Shown here piece by piece: positions 50,856 to 54,313 of a stretch of DNA of 54,313 nucleotides. The stretch comes from Anaerolineae bacterium (GTDB taxonomy: Bacteria; Chloroflexota; Anaerolineae; JAAYZQ01). The notes beneath the pieces were generated by a model. The model made no database searches, was not told the origin of the DNA, and saw nothing but the letters and a program-made list of their open reading frames with translations. Every line of letters begins with the position of its first letter. The first letter of the stretch is position 1. Made by a program: the position numbers and the translations under genes. Location: the NCBI GenBank assembly GCA_016929795.1, contig JAFGIA010000342.1, positions 1 to 54,313 of the forward strand, given 5' to 3'.

Positions 50856-51857
50856 TCATGGCTCGACTTTCTCCGCTCGTCTCAGTACACCCGCGTGCGC
50901 AGTGGACAGCCTGGAAACACGACTCTTAAGCACAGCATACTCCTGCTTCTGAAACGGGCAGACCTTGATGCAGATCGAACACCCATAGTTGTCCGCAAAG
51001 TATGGAAAGCAGCGGTTGGTGTCGGTGCACGTCACCAGCCCATTCGGTTTCTCAACCGGGACGTCGAGGATGGCCTGCGGCGGGCACGCTTTGGCGCACC
51101 GCTTGCACAGGCGACAATAGTCTGCGATCCACGCGTCCGGATTCTCGTGGCCAAACGGTAGATTCTCGATGCTGGTAAACACTGCCGCAAGCCTCACGCG
51201 AGGGCCGAACCTGGGCGTGATCAGCAGCCCATGCATGCCCTGCCACCCGAGGCCGGCTTGCTGGGCAAGGGGTGGATAGAGGGCCAGGCCCATCAAGGGG
51301 TGCCCGGCGTGGGCCGAGTAGCCACGCTTTCGCAGATAACCGGCGAGCTTGTTCGAGGCCACGCCGAGGTGGTGGTACGTCTCGTGCACCGCCACAAACG
51401 ACTGCTCGCTGGGCGAGGTGTCGATCCGGGGCTTGTCCATCTCCATCGTCAGCACAATGGCGTTGGGATGCAGGATAGCCTTGCCGCGAAAGATCAACGT
51501 TTCAGGCACCCGCGCATAGCCCAGGTCGTCGATCCCGATCGAGTGGGCAAACGCTTCCAGGTCTGCGATCTCGGCGGGTGGTATGTGCGTTTTCGGTTCG
51601 ACAGGGTTCTTGTCCAGCGTGTGGAGCGATTCCTGGATGCCCCGCAGGCTGCCCAGCATGTGGGACATGGCCTTTCGCGTCGCAGGCGGCGCGTCGCCTC
51701 CCCGCTTGAAGAACTCGGCGACGATCTCGAAACGTTCGGGCGAGTCCTCGGCGGCACGGACCATGCCCGGCGTGGCGGCCAGCTCTGCTTCCCGGTTCCA
51801 CATTCTCTCGACGAACAGGCGGCGCATGATGGACATTGGGACCGTTGCAAGGTTCAT
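50856..51857 (-). CDS. 4Fe-4S double-cluster protein, QueG/reductive-dehalogenase-like
   Basis: A 333-residue protein whose C-terminal region has two ferredoxin-type clusters: CRLCKRCAKACPPQAI and GCSICIKVCPFQ. The preceding domain resembles the cobalamin-binding part of epoxyqueuosine reductase or reductive dehalogenases (GLGWQGMHGLLITPRFGPRVRLAAVFTSI). No TAT signal is seen, so it is cytoplasmic and unlike respiratory dehalogenases. GGGAGG is upstream of ATG 51857. It lies 13 bases downstream of the TetR gene and is probably controlled by it. The substrate is unknown; relation to queuosine synthesis is doubtful because queG is usually shorter in its N-terminal part. Confidence 0.85.
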   Translation of the reverse strand: MNLATVPMSIMRRLFVERMWNREAELAATPGMVRAAEDSPERFEIVAEFFKRGGDAPPATRKAMSHMLGSLRGIQESLHTLDKNPVEPKTHIPPAEIADLEAFAHSIGIDDLGYARVPETLIFRGKAILHPNAIVLTMEMDKPRIDTSPSEQSFVAVHETYHHLGVASNKLAGYLRKRGYSAHAGHPLMGLALYPPLAQQAGLGWQGMHGLLITPRFGPRVRLAAVFTSIENLPFGHENPDAWIADYCRLCKRCAKACPPQAILDVPVEKPNGLVTCTDTNRCFPYFADNYGCSICIKVCPFQKQEYAVLKSRVSRLSTAHAGVLRRAEKVEP

Positions 51858-51870
51858 GATGTTTCCTCCC

Positions 51871-52656
51871 TCATCCTTCGTGTACGCGGGTGCCATGCAG
51901 GAAGAGATCGGCGATGAACTCGGCGGTCTCGCGTGCGTCTTCCAGCGGCCCCGCACTGAACACCGGGACCTGCAAAGCAAAGGCCATCAACATGCCTGCC
52001 AGCGCCGTTGCCATCTGCTCCGGGTCTCTGCGCCGCAACCGGCCCGAGGCCACGGCCGCCTCAAAGAAGCGGACGAGGTCGACCCGCGTCCCCTTGGGCG
52101 CTTCGCGCAGCCGGGCCAGGAGGTGCTCGGTTTTTTCCCCTTCGACGAGGCCCAGCCAGATCATGTCCCGGTTCTCATGGAGAAAGGTGAGCATCTCGGT
52201 GATCAATTGGGTCAGGTCAGCCTCGATGTCGCCGCGGCTCTGCGCCGCGACACGTTCAAAGGCTCTCTGCGGCGCATAGTGCTGCATAAAGGCGCGGACC
52301 AGGTTTTCCCTGTCGCCAAAATGACGGTAGAGGGTGGCCACGCCCAGCCCTGCTTCGACGGCAATCTCTTCCATCGTTGTACGGGTCAGCCCGTTCTTGC
52401 CAAAGGCAACCCGGGCTGCATGCAGGATGCGCGCCGGGATGTCCGGGCCGTCGAGCACCTCAACCTCGAGACCTCGCTCGTCGGCCAGGCGCTGGAGCAA
52501 GGCTTCCTTGCTGCCGATGCGCCGATAGAGCGTGGCGCGAGACAGATGGCTTTCCGCGGCCAGTCGCTCCATCGTGAAATCGCCATCCGGTTCGGCAACC
52601 AGCAGCCGCTCCGCGACGTCGAGAATCGTGACGTCCACTTTGCCCTGACGTGACAT
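51871..52656 (-). CDS. TetR-family regulator with two tandem N-terminal HTH domains
   Basis: A 261-residue regulator. A first TetR_N-like HTH covers about residues 9-60 (ILDVAERLLVA ... SHLSRATLYRRIGSKEALL) and a second about 75-125 (ILHAARVAFGKNGLTRTTMEE ... GLGVATLYRHFGDRENLV). A single TetR ligand-binding domain follows (about 130-255). GGAG lies eight bases upstream of ATG 52656 and inside a palindrome, so the protein may repress its own translation start. It is followed by the 4Fe-4S protein gene. The ligand is unknown. Confidence 0.88.
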   Translation of the reverse strand: MSRQGKVDVTILDVAERLLVAEPDGDFTMERLAAESHLSRATLYRRIGSKEALLQRLADERGLEVEVLDGPDIPARILHAARVAFGKNGLTRTTMEEIAVEAGLGVATLYRHFGDRENLVRAFMQHYAPQRAFERVAAQSRGDIEADLTQLITEMLTFLHENRDMIWLGLVEGEKTEHLLARLREAPKGTRVDLVRFFEAAVASGRLRRRDPEQMATALAGMLMAFALQVPVFSAGPLEDARETAEFIADLFLHGTRVHEG

Positions 52657-52657
52657 G

Positions 52658-52679
52658 ATAGATACTCCTATCTATTGTA
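52658..52679. promoter_or_regulatory. palindromic operator at -10 and RBS of the double-HTH TetR gene
   Basis: ATAGATA (52658-52664), CTCC, TATCTAT (52669-52675) is a perfect 7+4+7 palindrome whose centre is the ribosome-binding site. A leftward TACAAT (52679-52674) overlaps it. The -35 is weak. The 190 bases upstream of it contain three CATACC copies (52778-52823) and nothing else recognised. Confidence 0.65.
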
Positions 52680-52866
52680 TCATCTCGACACCAGTGTACT
52701 ATGCAAGAGCAGAGCTGTCAAATCCAGGTGGCGGGTGTGCGCTGCCGGGCAGCAGTCCACTGGTCACGGCCCCTGGATCATACCGCAATCATACCGATCG
52801 GATGATGCGCCTCATACCCTGTGCGTGATATCCTGTAGCCAGTGAGCACGCTGGGGAGGACGGGTC

Positions 52867-53115
52867 ATGAGGCAACCGTGGGTATATGAGATACAAGTGC
52901 AGGGCCGGATTGGGGAGCGTTGGGCACACTGGTTCGACGATATGCAGGTCAGCATCGAGCCAGGGGCGGAGCCCGAGACCACTAAACTGACCGGTGCCAT
53001 GGTCGACCAGGCTGCCTTGCTCGGCGTCCTGCACAAGCTCTACACGCTCGGCCTGCCTCTGTTGTCCGTGCGGCGAGAGGAGGGGGATGGAATGAATGGT
53101 GAGCGTGAGGCATGA
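52867..53115 (+). CDS. small conserved-looking protein before ABC exporter (82 aa)
   Basis: An 82-residue soluble protein: YEIQVQGRIGERWAHWFDDMQVSIEP, ETTKLTGAMVDQAALLGVLHKLYTLGLPLLSVR. The strand-turn-strand then helix pattern is seen, as I recall, in small proteins placed next to ABC exporters and regulators in Chloroflexota; no function is known. GGGGAGGA precedes ATG 52867. It is 53 bases upstream of the ABC ATPase gene; the gap holds a short gtggtgcgtgatgc-type repeat. Confidence 0.75.
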   Translation: MRQPWVYEIQVQGRIGERWAHWFDDMQVSIEPGAEPETTKLTGAMVDQAALLGVLHKLYTLGLPLLSVRREEGDGMNGEREA

Positions 53116-53168
53116 TGTGTGGTGCGTGATGCGTGGTGCATGAGACGAAAGAAGTGAAGGAGCATACG

Positions 53169-54089
53169 ATGACAACAAAGGAGTTTGGAGAGGAAACCGT
53201 GTTGGTGACGCGCGGGCTGCGCAAGGCGTACGGCAAGGTGCAGGCGCTGCGCCGGGTGGATCTGGAGGTGCGGCGCGGGGAGATCTTTGGCTTTCTGGGG
53301 CCGAACGGGGCAGGCAAGACCACGACCATCCGCTGCCTGCTCGACCTGATCCGGCCCGACGGCGGCACGCTACGCGTGCTCGGCCTCGATCCGCAGGCCG
53401 AGCCGGTCGCTGTGCAGGCGCGCACCGGCTACCTGCCGGGCGAGCTGCACCTGAATGACAACGTCAGCGCCGAGCGACAGCTCCGGTTCCTGGCCGACAT
53501 GCGCGGCGGCGTGGCCGATTGGGCGCACGTGCGCGCCCTGGCCGATCGCTTGCAGTTGGACCTGGGCCGGCCGATCAAGAACCTGTCCAAGGGGAACAAG
53601 CAGAAGGTGGGCGTGGTGCAGGCGCTGATGCACCGCCCGGAGCTGCTGCTGTTCGACGAGCCGACGAGCGGCCTCGACCCGCTGATGCAGCAAGAGGTGC
53701 TGGGCCTGATCCGCCAGGCACGGGCGGAGGGGGCGACGGTCTTTTTCAGCTCGCACATCATGAGCGAGGTGCAGGCGGTGGCTGACAGGGTGGCCATGAT
53801 CCGGGAGGGCGAGATCGTCGAGGTGGCCGACACACAGGCACTGGTCGACCGCGCCCTGCGCCACGCGACGGTTGAATTCAAGGAGCCGGTCGACTGCGAT
53901 GCCCTGGCCCGCTTGCCGGGCGTGACCCTGCTGTCGCGCGACGACAGCCAGCGGATCACCCTGCAGGTGGAAGGCGACATGGAACTGCTGGTCCGCGCCC
54001 TCGGCAGCCTGCCGGTGCGCGACCTGGAGACGAGCAGGCCCTCGCTCGAAGAGGTGTTCCTGCGCTACTATCAGACCTCAATTTCGTGA
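53169..54089 (+). CDS. ABC transporter ATP-binding protein (CcmA/BcrA type)
   Basis: A 306-residue ATPase of ABC-2 exporters. Walker A GPNGAGKTTT (near 46), Q-loop region GYLPGELHLN, signature LSKGNKQKVG, Walker B LLLFDEPTSGLDP and His-loop SSHIMSE are intact. The C-terminal about 75 residues form the usual DUF4162-like extension (ATVEFKEPVDCDALARLPGV). AAGGAG precedes ATG 53169. The permease gene starts 36 bases later. Substrate may be a drug or lipid; not determinable. Confidence 0.95.
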   Translation: MTTKEFGEETVLVTRGLRKAYGKVQALRRVDLEVRRGEIFGFLGPNGAGKTTTIRCLLDLIRPDGGTLRVLGLDPQAEPVAVQARTGYLPGELHLNDNVSAERQLRFLADMRGGVADWAHVRALADRLQLDLGRPIKNLSKGNKQKVGVVQALMHRPELLLFDEPTSGLDPLMQQEVLGLIRQARAEGATVFFSSHIMSEVQAVADRVAMIREGEIVEVADTQALVDRALRHATVEFKEPVDCDALARLPGVTLLSRDDSQRITLQVEGDMELLVRALGSLPVRDLETSRPSLEEVFLRYYQTSIS

Positions 54090-54125
54090 AATTGAGGCGA
54101 GCTAACCGCTCGAGGAGAGTGTATC

Positions 54126-54313
54126 ATGTTCACAACGTTGCGTTACACCCTGTCGTCCTTTCGTGGGCAGATCATCGGCTGGGGCCTTGGCGTGGCCGCC
54201 CTCGGCCTGATCCTGGTCCCCTTCTACGACGTATTCATGGAGCAGCAGGGCGACTTGATGCAGATGATCGAGAGCTATCCGCCCGAGTTCCTGGCCTTCT
54301 TTGGCGGCGACGC
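54126..54313 (+). CDS. ABC-2 permease, partial at window edge
   Basis: First 62 residues of a membrane protein: MFTTLRYTLSSFRGQIIGWGLGVAALGLILVPFYDVF, with the first transmembrane helix about 15-33, then a loop with PPEFLAFFGG. The sequence continues beyond the window. GAGGAGAG precedes ATG 54126. With the ATPase just upstream it forms an ABC-2 type exporter. Confidence 0.85.
   Translation, partial: MFTTLRYTLSSFRGQIIGWGLGVAALGLILVPFYDVFMEQQGDLMQMIESYPPEFLAFFGGD

Noticed and set aside
50856..51857. Naming the 4Fe-4S protein as a respiratory reductive dehalogenase
   Set aside because: No twin-arginine signal and no membrane anchor gene nearby; only the general cobalamin/4Fe-4S layout is shared.
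53097..53145. Short gtggtgcgtgatgc-type repeats before the ABC ATPase
   Set aside because: Too short and irregular to call an element; noted only as simple sequence.
1..54313. tRNA, rRNA, riboswitch, prophage or transposase genes
   Set aside because: No cloverleaf, rRNA core, known aptamer or transposase/integrase motif was recognised by eye on either strand; a tRNAscan or Rfam search would be decisive.

Overview
The window comes from a GC-rich bacterial chromosome, most likely a member of Chloroflexota (Anaerolineae-like). This is inferred from the mix of MalT-type and SARP-type ATPase regulators, multi-PAS kinases, secreted SBBP, FG-GAP and sortilin-like proteins ending in a short YLPxVxRN-like tail, and dispersed palindromes; no rRNA or marker gene is present to prove it. 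Most genes are intact. Many have near-consensus sigma70 promoters (TTGACA-N17-TATAAT type). No tRNA, rRNA, CRISPR array, transposase or prophage was seen.

Layout. 1-3.3 kb: a leftward beta-oxidation operon (TetR regulator, thiolase, small protein, 3-hydroxyacyl-CoA dehydrogenase running off the edge) with a consensus promoter overlapped by palindromic operators. 3.4-5.5 kb: a PHP phosphoesterase and a CpXC/coiled-coil protein. 5.6-7.3 kb: a cytoplasmic-type subtilase and a separate I9-propeptide-like partner. 7.5-15.4 kb: a rightward chemosensory operon (receiver, CheW, CheR-TPR, CheW, CheA-REC hybrid, CheB, RsbT-like protein, receiver) with no receptor gene nearby. 15.4-19.1 kb: a PAS/GAF histidine kinase and its REC-winged-helix regulator, leftward. 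19.2-24.7 kb: an amidohydrolase fused to an S41 protease, a Gfo/Idh/MocA oxidoreductase and a chagasin-like lipoprotein.

24.7-34.1 kb is a mosaic: GNAT, a membrane protein, a decayed SBBP gene, a MalT-like regulator containing 8-bp tandem repeats, a B3/B4-domain protein, a nucleotidyltransferase and a ComEC-like metallo-hydrolase, with several palindromic insertions. 34.3-45.8 kb holds two very large secreted proteins and a 70-residue protein transcribed leftward, divergent from a SARP-type regulator. Between them lie SARP-style heptad repeats (CCTAACG, 11-bp period) placed upstream of the leftward -10 box, and an 80-bp MITE-like element flanked by a 10-bp duplication. 45.8-54.3 kb: a HEPN remnant, an MBL hydrolase, two acetyltransferases with an ICMT-like methyltransferase, an S66 carboxypeptidase, a small secreted protein, a double-HTH TetR regulator with a ferredoxin-like QueG-type protein, and the start of an ABC-2 exporter.

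The items most worth following are: the shared C-terminal tail of the secreted proteins, which could be an undescribed sorting or processing signal; the SARP/heptad divergon controlling surface proteins; the receptor-less chemosensory operon with a degenerate RsbT-like gene; the amidohydrolase-S41 fusion; and two unrelated 80-bp MITE-like insertions in regulatory regions.
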